Source of the DNA: Phymatolithon calcareum
Lineage: Eukaryota; Rhodophyta; Florideophyceae; Hapalidiales
Reading direction: 5' to 3'
NCBI GenBank assembly: GCA_977006965.1
Contig: OZ345376.1
Location: 1,922,001 to 1,986,000, forward strand
Length of the DNA: 64,000 nucleotides
Below are positions 43,012-55,264 of the stretch, piece after piece. Each line of letters starts with the position of its first letter. Position 1 is the stretch's first letter. Both the position numbers and the translations under genes were made by a program. The notes beneath the pieces were generated by a model, which saw only the letters and a list, made by a program, of their open reading frames with translations, did no database searches and had not been told where the DNA came from.

Positions 43012-44107
43012 TTAGAGGCGAACATTGGAAACTTTTGCTGACTCCATATTTGAAAATATTTCACTGTTTCCACACATTTTCATGAAACTGGATACAGTCC
43101 CGTCGTTACAAACGAAATAATTAAAATTTTCATCCAGTTTATGAGCTTTGTTTCGGCCAGTGAGAGCGCTGCAAAGATGAAGTTTGTTATTTGCGACGAT
43201 CGAAAATCCTGAAGAAGCCCACATAGACCCGTGCAGAAGAGATAGACTTGGGTAGGGTTATTGACGCGATTCTATCTAATTCTGATTAAGGAAACAATGA
43301 TAATTGAATAGGCCTAGAATGGAGCCGACTTTCCGCCGGATGTGACACATGGTACCTTCTCAATAAATCCATTTAAGGACCTCCACCCAGTTATTGCATA
43401 TAATGTCAAATACACTATTCCCGTAGCTTATTGCGCTCTTGAGATAACGAAATAGAGTATGTGACACTAATTACGTACTGCCACTATTTGTCCCCAATAC
43501 ATGAATAGTGTAACTTACACTATTATATCACGGATTTAATGTCACTATAAGAAGCAGGCCGTTCAACGATTCTTACCCTATTCAAGTTATGGCGTCTCAC
43601 GATGCCTCTTTGTCGAGCAGGTCTGTTTTAGGATCATTATTCCGAGCCACCCTTCTTGGGAAACAGAGCACCGCTCCTCTGGAAAATCCTACACTTTGAC
43701 GAGAACCACAGACGACTTCAGCGCAGAGGATGTCGGTGAAACATTAGGTATCTATTTCAGCAGTGGCGGCATCAAAATACTCACGCCAGTGCCCAACATT
43801 TCTACTGCCGGCTCGTCGCTTTGCCGGCTCGTCATGCAGTGCTCACCGAGCTTCTATCGTTTTTGGTCAATATGCAGGATGCCTGTATCGTGTACCGGGA
43901 CGAAAAGTCCGCATTGAACTGCAACAGAATCCGTGGCAGGAGCAGAGAAACCATCTTCTGATGAGGAGTTGGTTGCATGGTTTTCAATCTGGAGAGATGG
44001 GTGGGATCCATTCAATGCCGTCGTTTGCACCGACGGGACTGTATCCAGTTTCAAGAAAATGTTTAGAAACAAGTGAAATATTTTCAAATATGAAGTCATC
44101 AAAAGTT
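43012..44107. repeat. Inverted pair of the same coding fragment
   Basis: The minus strand at 43224-43012 encodes FVCNDGTVSSFMKMCGNSEI and FSNMESAKVS. The plus strand at about 43940-44107 encodes DEELVAWFSIWRDGWDPFNA and VVCTDGTVSSFKKMFRN, then, in another frame, IFSNMKSSKVS. The homologous part is about 100 bp. A short LINE-B tail (about 43260-43380) lies between them. I do not recognise the protein. The arrangement could be TIRs of a small element or two scraps of a duplicated gene. Confidence 0.5.
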
Positions 44108-44760
44108 TCTTTTCTTTCTTTCTTTTCTTTTATTGCGGGATTTATCAGAGCTGGTAAACAACTCCACATCCTTACGGCTCCAGTAGACTTAACAGATACG
44201 AGTGGTACTTGATGTCACAACAGCTGCCCAAGCTGCACAATGTGCAGACCTTGGGGAAGCTTAACATCTCTATCGCTACATAGCCAATCTTCAGTCGCCG
44301 TCCTTCAAAGGGATGCCCCGGGTTGGAAACCATTTAGGACGCTCACGGTAGCTAGTCATCTCGCTGCCTTCTTTCATCTTCTTCTGTCTTCTCTCCCAGC
44401 TTCCTTGAGCGTTGCGGCACACCACTCAGGGCGGAATCCATGTACTACCATACTACCAGAAGGTGATAGTCTTCTCCCATGGGGAGGCCGGATCACAGCT
44501 CTTGCAAGTTCAAAAAAAACCCTGCACTGTAGCGGGGAAAAATTCCTGACTGAGCTCTTGGTTCCTATCTGTGACGCACAGGTGAACGGGCCGGACCGGT
44601 ATGATAGCCGGCCTGTATCAAATCCGCTTAAATTCGCAAGATTTTCTCGAAATCTTGCAACGGCGGGCTTGGGTCTGGCATTTCAAGTGTGGCAAGTTCT
44701 CGATTCGCCAAGTCCCTGGAGTGCGCGTTCACGATCGCGTCCGCCATTTCCGGCGGGATT
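44108..44760 (-). mobile_element. R780 retroposon, copy 2, 5'-truncated
   Basis: A minus-strand copy with its tail at the left (TTTC repeats and TTTTATTGCGGG, 44108-44145). It is cut at 44760 inside the sequence CCGCCATTTCCGGCGGG. It is nearly identical to 10177-10954 over its length. Its 5' truncation coincides with the point where the dehydrogenase copy begins. Confidence 0.85.
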
Positions 44761-44784
44761 CTAATGTTCGGCTGTAATCAATCC

Positions 44785-45543
44785 GATCCAATCCGAACGC
44801 CCTGGTAGTCGTCCGTTCCACTGTCACCATCGGCTTCTGTTCCCCCTACAAAGGGGCAGTGGAGAAGCAGGTCGGCCACTCCGTGCGTCTGTGCTTCCAG
44901 CCTGAATTCCTTCTCTCCCGGTCTGCTGTGGAAGATGCAACGTCGCCGTGGCAAGTGGTTCTCGGGTGCGACAGCGCGGACGAGATAGCCGACTTTTACT
45001 GATTCCAGCAGCACTTCATAGCCGCCGAAAACATCCCTTTTTGCACCATCGACGAAGCTGAGATCATGAAGATTTTCCACAACTCTTTTAACGCAATGAA
45101 GATCAGCTACTGGAATAAGGCCGATCTGTTGGTGCAGGAGATCCGCGGTCGAGATGGCAAGAAAATCGACGCCGAACGCACATTCAATACCATCGCACGC
45201 ACTTGCGAAGGGTTCATCAATCCGATGTACGGACTGACACCGGGACATGCGTACTACGGGACATGCCCGCCGAAGGGCAGCGCCGAGCTGGCCAACATGG
45301 AACGAGTGTATGGACTGCAATCGAATCTGTTCCAGTGCGTGGTGGACGTAAATAATGTGGTAAAAGCGACGGATACGGAAGAGGTGCTGTATGGGGACAA
45401 TCACACAAATAAAGCGACCTTCCACAAGGGTGTGAATGGAAATGCTGGACGAGTTAGGGGCGTGGGTACAGATGGATCCAGCTGAACCTCTGGTAGTGTA
45501 TCGGAAGAGGAATGCGAATGGGGTGTGCTCAATAGGAATCAGT
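44785..45543 (+). pseudogene. Dehydrogenase pseudogene (inverted copy)
   Basis: It matches the gene at 18325-19371 from the sequence IRSNPNA to the C-terminus. It has lost the Rossmann half and has TGA at 45000-45002 where the intact gene has CGA (Arg) after DYY. The catalytic Cys box reads YYGTCPPKGSAELA, losing the Asp of KD. A second stop lies near 45484. It is a dead duplicate. Confidence 0.9.
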
Positions 45544-46070
45544 AGCCAATTTTTTATGCAGTAAACAAACGTGCATTATCGGTATAACTCTACAAAATGT
45601 TGCCCAGTAGCCTTCGGTAGTGTTCATAGTTCTGTGCACGGGATGATGAGAGATATTGCAGCGCAGCGTCTGTGTTTTGGTTGCTGAAATGGATGTCAAC
45701 GAGTGGCACAAATGTACTAATTTGATGAATGAAGGGCTTTGGTGCCGTAGAGTTTAAAGTTCTATGATTTTTAATCCAAGTTTATTTAAAAGCCCGGCAG
45801 ACTTTCGAAGATACTGTATGGGCAGGGCGTCCTCAGCTGATACCTGCCCTCAACGTAAAGTTTCATAATGTACAGTACTGTATTGGGCAATATGATAGAT
45901 GTGGTGATAGAAGAAGAAGAAAGGTAGATATTTATTTAAAAGTTACCAACGCATCTATGTGGAGATAGAAGCGAGTGCACGTGGGTGTATTTCCGGAGCT
46001 TGCACTGCTGTGACGAGAGAGAGTTTAGCTGTTTCGTACAGGGCCTTCTGAGTATCATAGAAGTAATTTG

Positions 46071-46850
46071 GAAAGGAGAGAAGGGTTTGACCGGACCGAA
46101 CGGACCGCAAACGAAAAAAGACAAGTTTCCGGCGCGGGCGCGGGCGCCCGCGCCGGCGCAAGTGGCCGCAGCGACAAAGCTGCACAAAGCGCTCCTTCCG
46201 ACGGTAATCCCGCCGGAAATGGCGGACGCGATCGTGAACGCGCACGCCAGGGACTCGGCGAATCGAGAACTTGCCACACTTGAAATGCCAGACCCAAGCC
46301 CGCCGTCGCAAGATTTCGAGAAAATCTTGCGAATTTAAGCGGATTTGATACAGGCCGGCTATCATACCGGTCCGGCCCGTTCACCTGTGCGTCACAGATA
46401 GGAACCAAGAGCTCAGTCAGGAATTTTTACCCGCTACAGTGCAGGGTTTTTTTTTGAACTGGCAAGAGCTGTGATCCGGCCTCCCCGTGGGAGAAGACTA
46501 TCACCTTCTGGTAGTATGGTAGTACATGGATTCCGCCCTGAGTGGTGTGCCGCAACGCTCAAGGAAGCTGGGAGAGAAGACAGAAGAAGATGAAAGAAGG
46601 CAGCGAGATGACTAGCTACCGTGAGCGTCCTAAATGGTTTCCAACCCGGGGCATCCCTTTGAAGGACGGCGATTGAAGATTGGCTATGTAGCGATATAGA
46701 TGTTAAGCTTCCCCAAGGTCTGCACATTGTGCAGCTTGGGCAGCTGTTGTGACATCAAGTACCACTCGTATCTGTTAAGTCTACTGGAGCCGTAAGGATG
46801 TGGAGTTGTTTACCAGCTCTGATAAATCCCGCAATAAAAGAAAGAAAGAA
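46071..46850 (+). mobile_element. R780 retroposon, copy 3
   Basis: A 780-bp insert is flanked by AGAAGTAATTTG at 46059-46070 and 46851-46862. The single-copy target is intact in the left arm (17857-17868, reverse complement), so it moved after the segmental duplication. It shares its 5' end (AAGGGTTTGACCGG) with copy 1, arguing for a defined element start. One extra T near 46449 separates it from copy 1. Confidence 0.9.
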
Positions 46851-47947
46851 AGAAGTAATTTGTCGATAAAAGAAGGTGCGTCGGGTTCATATTGTTCATT
46901 TCATTGATAGATGACGTATTGATGGGTCAGTACTGCACATTGAATCAGTTAAAGGAGAGGGAGCCATGTTCGGTGTCTGTTTCTCTTTCGTTTTCGGTTT
47001 TAGTGTTGTCGCGGCAAGTGTTCATAAGTTGCCAGGTCGGTTGACATGCGCTGAGATGAGGAGTGGAAAAAGGGGTGACTTTTATAATGTGAACAAAACT
47101 TAGAAGTGGTGTGGGCAGGAGATGAAGACGACGATATATAAGATAGAATGGTGTTCCGCAATATGGGGCAGTGGAATCGGATTGGAGCAGATGCGGTGGG
47201 CCGAGGAGGTGAAAATGTGAGGACACGGTTTGAAAATGGGCGACCGTCGTGCGGTATGAGGTCCAAAACGATGTATTTGTTGTCTTCGGGGCTTGTGAGA
47301 GGCCGGGAAAATAGAATTGAGTAGAATGGCCGACTTTAGTAGTGATTGTAAAGGTTGTAATAATTGAAGGTAGAAGAGGGAGGAAAGGATTCAGCGGGAG
47401 GGTGCGATGTTCAGAAACAAGAGCAGGGTGCCATTTGTAGTGATTCGGCGGCTTATTGATGTCGACTATCTAAAAAAGTGTAGATTTTGAAATTGAGGGT
47501 TAAAGGTGATTGTGGGGTGGAAAATAGCGCTGGTTTGGAAAAAAGCGGTTTCGAGCATCACCGAGACGGGGCGGAGGTAACGGGAAGGTGAGAGCGGGGT
47601 AAAAAGGAGATTTTCAAAAAATTTGCCTCCGACCAGCAGTGAAATATTTGAGAATGTTTTTTTAAAATCATCACATTTTGTACACATCCATCATCAGAAA
47701 GCAGTGACCCAGTGCTCAAGCCACCTTGTTCCTCTTTCTAAACATCTATAGACACCCGCAACCTACAGTAGCACTTGCAAAGAGCCCCAATTTGCAAAAC
47801 CTCTTTTTTCCGCCTTCTGAAAACCACCCTCCCCACGGCCAATCTTTTTGCATGCCATGCGCATCATGAGACAGTCTGAACGCAACGTTAGGCATTGAAT
47901 AATTTTCAACTGATGCTATTGAAATAATGGCGGTTGCTTCTGATAGA

Positions 47948-48275
47948 AGGGTTATATGTTGATATATTTTAAAAGCTCCCAAAACCTCAATTTGATTAAC
48001 AGGGCAGCTTCTACATTCATCTCTCTACTAGCCTCCTAATATCTCCTTAATCCGAATTTCTCTCCCTGCGAGGGCTCGAGTGAGTCGTTCGCATTCATAT
48101 TCTGTTTCTTGGTCCTTCTTCATGAACTGTAGTGTGCGTTGTAGCACGACGAGCTCAACCACAGCATCGGGCCCAAAGTACTTCACTAAAACTGATTTTC
48201 TCCACAAAGGAGCTCTGTGGAAAAGAATTCTCAGCCATCTCAACCGCGCAGTTCTGTCTCTTATATATAACACTC
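47948..48275 (-). mobile_element. LINE-A 3' fragment with 8-bp TSD
   Basis: A 328-bp minus-strand insert lies between CTGATAGA at 47940-47947 and 48276-48283. It encodes the LINE-A end (VLVKYFGPDAVVELVVLQ, CERLTRALAGREIRIKEILG). The left arm has the empty site at 16459-16466 (TCTCTCAG). Confidence 0.85.
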
Positions 48276-48495
48276 CTGATAGACATTTGATATGGGCAAA
48301 GGAGTTCGTTTTTGGACGACATCTACTCTCTGATTCCGGAAGAGCTTCATTAAACGTAATTGAGAACGGAGACATGCCTTTATGTGCTGTTTTGTACTCG
48401 GACAAGAGATATGTCGAAAACAATAACCAGGCAAGAGACAGAAGGAAGATGAAGAACAAGCTATACGAATGTAACATTAGCAGACCTCGTTGAGT

Positions 48496-48825
48496 TTAGA
48501 CGCCCACTAAGCCCTGCAAAAGAACTGAGGGGAGACAGTCCTTAACCACAACACATGCTTCTCAAAAGCCCGACGCCTCTCCTCCTCAATGAGAGGCTGG
48601 AAGGGCTCGCTTTTATAGCCTTTTACAATACCCTAATTCTATCAATTATCTTATCCACGCAATCCAGTCTTGTGTCCTAATTGCGTCAGTAAATGCCATG
48701 CAATTATCGGTTTCTGGGCTTACCATAGTTAGCCATGATATTTGCTAAGTAATTATGGCTCTCTCCCTTTAAGTTTCGCCCTTGCTCCTTGCTTGGCGAA
48801 CGCTTGGTATGTACCCACATCTACA
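48496..48825 (-). mobile_element. Solo-LTR-like insertion with 5-bp TSD
   Basis: A 330-bp insert is flanked by TGAGT at 48491-48495 and 48826-48830. Unit B (ACTCA, 16245-16249) and unit A (7349-7353) show the empty site. Read on the minus strand it starts TGTAGATGTGGG and has a TATA box (TATAAAAG, about 48610-48617) in its 3' half, followed by a transcript-like tail. These fit a solo LTR, though the 3' end is TCTAA rather than the canonical CA. Confidence 0.55.
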
Positions 48826-49763
48826 TGAGTCAACATTCATATTTCCACTTGCACTATGCACCATGCACTCAGTAATCAGCACTCAGACATCTTTGCTCTT
48901 GCTTTCGACCTGGACTATCAGCAGATTGGCGGTACACAGCTTCTGAGGTCTTCACTTTTTTGTGTTTTCCGAGACGAATCTCGAACTAAAAGAAGTAGAA
49001 GATGTCACAAACACCGATGTAACAAAATAAACAGTTCTTTGAAAAACAGGTTACGATCATGTTTTACTTTTTCTATTTTATCCTAATTTCTTCCATTCAC
49101 CTCTTTGTTACGTGGGTCTTGAAACGTGCTCGAAAACTTATTGTCTCGTGAAAGACTTGTCTTGCTTACTGCTTGATTGACAGAAAAATTCGATGCCCTC
49201 GTATGCAGCTATTATAAGCACTGAAATTAATATCGGGTCCATACTTTGTGCTGATTAACGACGACGTTGCTTGTTGGAGTGTCCTTGACTGGTTCCCAAC
49301 CTTTCGGTTATGGTGACAAGAGTTGGTGGTAGAAGGTGTTCTGAGTTGGTTTCGGCTGTGGTTGCGGTTTAGTTTTGGTTCAGGTACAGCTGATGTTGTC
49401 GTGTTGGTTGCAGATGATGATTAATGCGCTTTCGACTCCCCATACTTGTCCAAAGCAGACTATTAATGGACAGAAGAGTTGGGAATGGTTCAGTAAGGAG
49501 CATTGCTGGATCTATACGTAACGACAATGGCGCTTTGTGTATGACGTGGTGAGCTTTAAAACACTACTCAATATTGGCACATATCTGAGTCCATACCACG
49601 TGAGTGTGCACTATTCACAAAAATCGTCATTGTGAACTGGTGGAAAAAAGGAATGAATAGAGGCGCACGATATGGCACCGGTGGTGCATTCCAAGCGTTT
49701 ACTCTTATTGCAGAAAAACGCCATTGCTGGACTCTTGTGAGACGAAGTGTAGTATCATACATA

Positions 49764-52700
49764 CATCACGAAACAGTCGGGTGACCGATTAGGTCTGATT
49801 AGGATCCCAATAATTTGCCTAAATACACGGCGCATTTTCTATTTAGGCTCCCAAATGGTGTCCAAATACCTGCCCAAATGCTCAAGATTAGGCTGATCAA
49901 TTAGGCCCCTAATTGAAGCCTAATTATGTAAGCGGCTACTGTCAGCGTCAGTGGTGACACAGGCACTCGAAAGAGCGCGTAATGGAGAGAGTGTTTTCAA
50001 ACCGGTGCCTGTTGAGATCTAATTTGATGATCAATTTTAAGATAAATGGATCTACGATTTATTTTGCAGCGACCTCATTCCTCGTTAAGCCCTCATCGGA
50101 GCATTGAATTCCTATTGTTCTGCAATCGCCGTGAAGAAGGACTAATGTTGCTATTCTGCACATGCGCAGATTTCTGGAAGGGCGTGAAAAACAAATACGC
50201 GTGTGGAGGACGTAAGGGCCCGCCATTCTGGAAAGTTTCCCGATTTGCCAAACTCCCACACCATCATTCGCAGCATCTCGACGGTCACATCTTTTTCTGT
50301 GCTCAGACCTCACTCGTGAAGCCCCCGTCCTCCTGGCGGCATAGGCGAGCGAGATGTCGGGAAATATCACGAAAACCATCTCTCGATACGGGCAAGTGTT
50401 AGACACTGAATAAAGTAGGCATAATGTGGGAGAATGAAACAAGTCAGTAGGGAATGTCAGTGTTATAGCGGTGCGGGTTACCGGGACAAGACTTCAAATT
50501 TGAGAGGGAAGTGGGGGCGGACCGTTTCTGTACAAACTCGCTGACCGCAGCGCCAATACACAGCGCGAAAAACGTGCCGTCAGCTCACAGAGAAAAGAGA
50601 GGCTATTGTCTCACCAACATAGTCTAGCGCACATGAATCAATAGAACTGCACATTGGTAGCACCCAAACCAAAAAATTCAAAGACCATCGTCAGTATACA
50701 AATTTCTCATCTTCGCTTCTTCTTGACGGACATGGTCCAGTTTAGATGTGTCAGATCGCGGCGCTGGTTGTTCGACTTCTCATGCGGGCAGTCTCGGAAC
50801 AATCACCTGTTCGCAATAAGAGCTATGCTCTTGGTGATACATATGGCGCGACTGCTTGAAGGAGCTTCGGCAGAGTGCATCCTCGGGCGCCGGATGACTT
50901 CAAGTTCAGGACACTCGGATCGCTTGGAGCGACAAGCGCGGCCCTAGAGACGAACGCCCAACCATATATATAGTAGATTAAATGTTATGAAAACGAAAAG
51001 TAGAGCACAGCCAATCAGAGCTGTCAGCATGGAAAACACGTGCGCTTCTGCTTTGACGGTCGCTCAAGGGGCTGCGAAACAATCCAAGTGTGGAGGACCA
51101 TTGAGTTTGTCGATAATCGCTCAGTTTGAGCACCCAGCAAGCTGTGTTATAGACTTTTCGTGACGGAAAATTATGTGAAGTCGTTTATTTTCCTCGCAGT
51201 ACTCGCAGACGTGTTCGAAGAGCACGTAGACTCGTTTTTTGTCGAGAACAGCGAAAAAATTCTACGTGAAGTTCTAATAGCTGTGCAAAGTGCGAGAAAG
51301 AAGATTCGGCGATAGTTTCCCTAACGCAACTGTCATTTTCGAGTGTGTGCATGATCATTGCGTTCACATAGAATGTTAAACCGGCTCTACATGGCAAGGT
51401 GACTTCGCTGTTTAACGGAAAAGTTCCTTTGGATGACCGTCGTGAGCTAATCCGAATAATGTCTGCATCCCTTCGAAAACGCCTCGACGATAGCACTGCA
51501 CTAAAAGAACAAAATATGCTGGGTCACACATGCCTTCGAGGTATTCGACCGTGATTGTGACGACGACACTGCCAAATTGTTCATTGATGAAGATAACGCC
51601 AAACTAGACAGTAGTTTCCTGTGAGTTCTTATATGGGTGTGAACCCAAGAATGTATTTATGGTCATTAGGGTATCCGCGCTGTGTGCTGTAAGAATGTAC
51701 GCCTCCGTTAGTTGTAGATAAGCGCGGAGGGTATATTTTCAGTAAAAATTAGAGATATAACCAACTTAACAACTTGGGGATGATCAAGGTTATGGGAGGA
51801 AAATTACCAACAGGATCAAGGAACAAAACAATTCTTGTGTGTGACACGACTACATGGGCGAGTATTGGTGAGCCGTTGCAAGGGCACACGGAGCGGTTAA
51901 CCTGTGTTATATTCCGTCCTGAAGGAGAAAAAATTGCATCCAGATGCGGTGGTGGCTTTATTCGGGAGCGGGATGTCAACAAAGGAAGAAATATCAGGAC
52001 ATCATCAAATGTGCTTAGGCCGATTACAAGCGCTTCGTTTACTCATGACGGGCGAAGAATTCTTTCCGGGTCGTGGGATTGTCTGCTTCGCTTTTGGGAC
52101 ATGCATGTCGCGGCACAGGCAACCGATCGAGAAAATGGTCTTTGTGAAGATGTGACGGCCGTTGCTTTAAGCCACTATGAGCTACAAGATGCGTCTGGAT
52201 CCTCAAATGGAACAGTTTGTTTTTGTGGGAGTCGCGCACGGGCGATAGCATTGGTCGTTCATTGCGGAGACACGAGGGTTCGGTTAACTGCGTTTCATTC
52301 AGCCATGACGGGCGACACGTGGTTTCTGGTTCAAAGAACAGTACCATGCTGCTGTGCTCCGCGGAGAGGTTGAGGGTTCGCGCTACAGTGAAAAGAAGAG
52401 AATTTGAGAGGAGCGCACGAGTACCAACAGCAAAGAGACGACAAAAATGCCGGCAGGTGGCATACGACTATTACTCCGTGGAAGCCATGGGGGAAGTCGG
52501 AGCGGGAGTTAGACTCTTGCAATGGGCGCAAAGGGCATTTGACAGCTGAGGAGAGAAAGTAGCGTGAAGGGAATAAATCGGGCGAATGTAAAACTTTCAC
52601 GCATCCCTTGGCGGGGGACAAAAATGATACGGCATCCTTCAGCGCACGGAGAGGTTGAGACTGATTTTCGAAGCGGGTTAAGGACATTGAGCATTTCATC

Positions 52701-53083
52701 GCGCTGAACTTCACGGCCGTGGCCGCATTGGCGCGAAATAAGATCCAGAATCTTGCGACATTAGATCTCAGCAAGACACGTGTATTGCTCCGGTGCTCGT
52801 TTCGTTATCCGCACCCGCCCGTATAACACCAGTGCCCGCCAGTGCAAATTTATATAACACAGCTTTGATTTTCATTGGTCGATCGTAGCCATTCCTCGTC
52901 ACAGCTTCATAGTGTTCCTTGATCAGCACGCATTAACGCAGGGCACCCACTTATGACTAGTTGTTTGTTCCACTTTCGTGACGATTTTTGCTCTTCCATG
53001 CACGTCACTATTTGTCACACCGCCCCAAATGGTACTAAACAGACCCAAATGAGCCTAAACAGTCATCCGGGTGTTTCGTGATG
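49764..53083. mobile_element. 3.3-kb TIR element with TA target and WD40 remnant
   Basis: Ends: CATCACGAAACAGTCGGGTG on the left and the inverted CATCACGAAACACCCGGATG on the right, flanked by TA (49762-49763, 53084-53085). The uninserted sequence is present in units A and B (near 6030 and 15090). Subterminal zones are full of AGGCT, CCTAAT and CCAAATG repeats. No transposase is recognised. The only protein-like content is a decayed WD40 gene (51774-52549). The rest (50000-51700) has short frames without motifs. Confidence 0.75.
51774..52549 (+). pseudogene. WD40-repeat protein remnant
   Basis: At least four or five blades can be read: GGKLPTGSRNKTILVCD; SIGEPLQGHTERLTCVIFRP; ITSASFTHDGRRILSGSWDC with LLRFWDM; VTAVALSHYE with GSSNGTVCF; and, after a frameshift near 52220, SLRRHEGSVNCVSFSHDGRH with VVSGSKNSTMLL. 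Repeats of this kind form beta-propellers in signalling or NACHT-type proteins. No N-terminal partner domain is visible. It lies wholly inside a TIR element, so it looks captured. Confidence 0.7.
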
Positions 53084-54251
53084 TATTACACTACAGTATC
53101 ATTTCACATACCGTGGACTAATCAAATATCTGCTTCTCACCCGGTGCCAGTGAGATACCTTTCAAGGTGTGAGTCAAAGGTACAGGCATATAGTTCATAG
53201 TTCTCATGTTGTTAACAGTTATCAAAAATTAACTGCCTAATGGTGCATGTATACGATTTTATGAGCTGCATGGCATGCAAAAAGTGAACCAATCGTTACA
53301 ATAACATTGGCAAAGGCGATATCATAGCTTCAAAAACATGAAGCATGTAGTTCGCTCCCAATGTGGAATATGCCACGGTACCAATTTAGTCCACCAGATT
53401 TACTGCTCTTGTCGTCGATCAAATTCCATCGCGACCTTCGCACTGCTGCACTGTCACGCAACGTCCGATAAGAAACTCATGCGGAGTGTGTTCAGTAGTA
53501 TCTGCTTCATAGCAGATGAGGTCGATGGCTGTGGCTGAAAAGCCTTGAATGAAAGGAAAGGGAATGCGGCTAAACAACCGATGTGAAAAAGGAACAACAA
53601 GGATGGTTGTAAAGAAAGAATGGTAAGTGTATTGATCGTGTCTCCCTCTGTCTATCGGTCGATTCCGGCGTGCTAAATACTGATACGACGCACAATCTAT
53701 CCCTCTAGTCTGGGCGCGAGTGCGTGTTCCAGCAACTCAGAAACTGAGGGCCTAGAAGAGGGAATGAGAGAACAAAATCCGTGCGGAATATGTGCCGGCC
53801 CGAAGTTGTTGCTGAATCAGGATGACCGGCGCGAGTTTGCGCGAGGGATTGCATCCAGCCTGCGAGTGATGCCAAATTGGGGATCACTTTTGATTGGAGC
53901 TGGTTTCGGATGACGAGCGATGTGCAGCGGGTAACATTGGCGTTCCTATAGTACAGTACAATATAGAAGAAGAAGATAAAGTTGGCGCGTTTTCACGTCC
54001 TACTTTTCACAACCTCACGTAATCAAAAAAACAAACATCTGTGAGTTATCAACGAGATTAGAATTGTGATATCTCCTGTTCAAATGCTTCTCATAAGCAC
54101 TGTTTGACATTTCCAAAAAACGCCACAGCACCAGGTATTTGACCGTACATCATTGCTTCCCAGTCCACGCTTACAGTACTATTACTGGAGTTGAGTTGGA
54201 GCACAATTGTACCAAAGCTCTCAAATTCAGATACCGAGCTAAGTTTTCTCG

Positions 54252-54830
54252 TAATAAAATGGATTTATTGAGAATGTACCATGTGTCCCAACTGGAGGAA
54301 AGTCGGCACCTTTCTAGGCATATTCTTAATCGGAGTTACATAGAATCACGTTAATGGCTCTAGCCACGTCAATCTCTTCTGCCGAGGTCCATGAAGGCTT
54401 CTTCAGAATTCTGCTGAGTGTTTCAACTGCCCATGATCCTTGACTGCCCACTTCTTCAATTAGTTTCGGTGGGTTTTTCGGAAATGGACTACAAACCACC
54501 TTGCACAAAGAATTCTGTATCTGCTTTTTTTCATCCTCACAAAGAAAGCAGATACAGAATTGCGGTATACTATTCTTGGCGAACGTATTTTTCCTGATGC
54601 GGTGCTCTTCTTGTTGCTCCCATACTCGACGAAGGCCAAATAATCCGTTTTCTTGTTTGATTCCCGTATACATTCGAGAGTTTCGAGTTCTCGCCCTGCC
54701 CCTGTGTCATCTGTCTCCTCCGCAATCCTGCTTAATCTTCGTCTTAGCTTCCGCAGCAGGAGCCAAGTTTTCTCTGTCCTTGACAATTGCTGACGGTTCC
54801 AGCAGTGCTCAAGCCTTGCTCAACGAGTAG
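54252..54830 (-). pseudogene. LINE-B ORF2 C-terminus and 3' end
   Basis: Minus-strand copy of 4130-4690: TEKTWLLLRKLRRRLSRIAE, RYRILCARWFVVHF, SQGSWAVETLSRILKKPSW, VARAINVILCNSD, then the 3' end TACATTCTCAATAAATCC. An internal 30-bp duplication (AAAGCAGATACAGAATT near 54520 and 54543) and frameshifts are present. Confidence 0.7.
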
Positions 54831-55264
54831 CCCACGCTTCTTCTCTGCATGAGGCCAGTAAATCCTCGTTAAATGGATGCCCAATATGGAACGACGAGAT
54901 ATCCAGTAAAGCGAGGATATTCCGGAAGTGAATTCGAATTATACGTGTACATGGGAGGGGGTATGAAACAGCGGAGAATACTGAATTTTTCAATAAAAAT
55001 AGGTAAGGTGGAATAAACACAAGTCGGGACTGACGCACTGCATATTATGCTGTTCCTTCGCAGTCACTAGCCATGGGCACACGGGACTGAGTACAATTGC
55101 GGATAACCTCCTTCGTCTGAGCAGTCAAACCACAGGAATGTTAAGGGGGAGAGAAACGCCGACTTCACAAGTTACATAAATTTAATTGTGAAAGATACCA
55201 TTTCGTGTGCCGACTGGATTATGAGTTAATTTGATAATCAAAAAAACTTCGACTAAGCAGAGTA

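Larger units (their letters stand above)
44785..54130. repeat. Right arm of inverted segmental duplication
   Basis: Reverse-complement homologue of 14000-19100. Insertions found only here: R780 copy 3, LINE-A tail (47948-48275), solo-LTR-like piece (48496-48825), 3.3-kb TIR element (49764-53083) and a short tail-G piece (about 45925-45965). All have empty counterparts in the left arm. Confidence 0.85.

Noticed and set aside
49780-49930. TTAGGC-type repeats as an interstitial telomere
   Set aside because: Units are spaced irregularly and lie inside a TIR element. They are more likely subterminal transposase sites.
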